In this document: one piece after another, positions 5,288 through 5,290 of the stretch
Position numbering within the stretch: position 1 is the stretch's first letter
Layout of the letters: every line of letters begins with the position of its first letter
Source of the DNA: Halarsenatibacter sp964462585
Lineage (GTDB): Bacteria > Bacillota > Halanaerobiia > Halanaerobiales > Halarsenatibacteraceae
NCBI GenBank assembly: GCA_964462585.1
Contig: CAYXAK010000108.1
Span: 1-5,290, forward strand
Reading direction: 5' to 3'
Length of the DNA stretch: 5,290 nucleotides
The notes under the pieces: generated by a model
Database searches by the model: none
What the model saw: only the letters and a program-made list of their open reading frames with translations
Told to the model about the DNA's origin: nothing
Translations under genes and position numbers: made by a program

Positions 5288-5290
5288 TTA

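Overview
The window looks like chromosomal DNA of an anaerobic, probably halophilic, Gram-negative-type (diderm) Firmicute. A member of the Halanaerobiales is my best guess, by inference. The grounds are moderate GC with strong AGGAGG-type ribosome binding sites, very acidic proteins (long Asp/Glu-rich stretches), a sugar-binding protein with a signal peptidase I site instead of the lipobox usual in monoderm Firmicutes, and a probable selenocysteine gene beside strictly redox-type proteins. No mobile element, CRISPR array or phage gene is visible.

Layout. 1-48 is probably the last codons of an upstream gene, followed by a strong GC hairpin (65-87). A near-consensus extended -10 promoter (91-119) and a roughly 150-nt leader precede a secreted ABC-transporter sugar-binding protein (275-1561). 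It stands alone: a strong terminator follows and no permease genes lie in the window. Next comes a glutaredoxin-flavoprotein reductase fusion (1731-2933) closed by a terminator with eight T's.

The most interesting gene is at 3134-3469. A first reading gives two tiny ORFs, but they are in one frame and separated only by a single UGA (3254-3256). The downstream part has no ribosome binding site, and a compact hairpin with a GGU-containing loop sits at the spacing expected of a bacterial SECIS element. I therefore annotate one 111-residue selenoprotein of the CC/Se-motif (HesB-like) type. After an 81-nt gap containing a dyad and a possible -10 box comes a 499-residue protein that joins a NapH-like membrane domain, two [4Fe-4S] motifs and a ferredoxin-NAD(P)H-reductase-like flavin module (3551-5050). 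A strong promoter then drives a pair of tRNA genes, Gly(CCC) and Thr(CGT).

How they may work together (inference). Three consecutive genes all handle thiol, selenol or low-potential electrons: a soluble NAD(P)H-dependent disulfide reductase with its own glutaredoxin, a small putative selenol protein, and a membrane Fe-S/flavin electron-transfer protein. The last two have no terminator between them and may be co-transcribed. The sugar-binding protein appears functionally separate.
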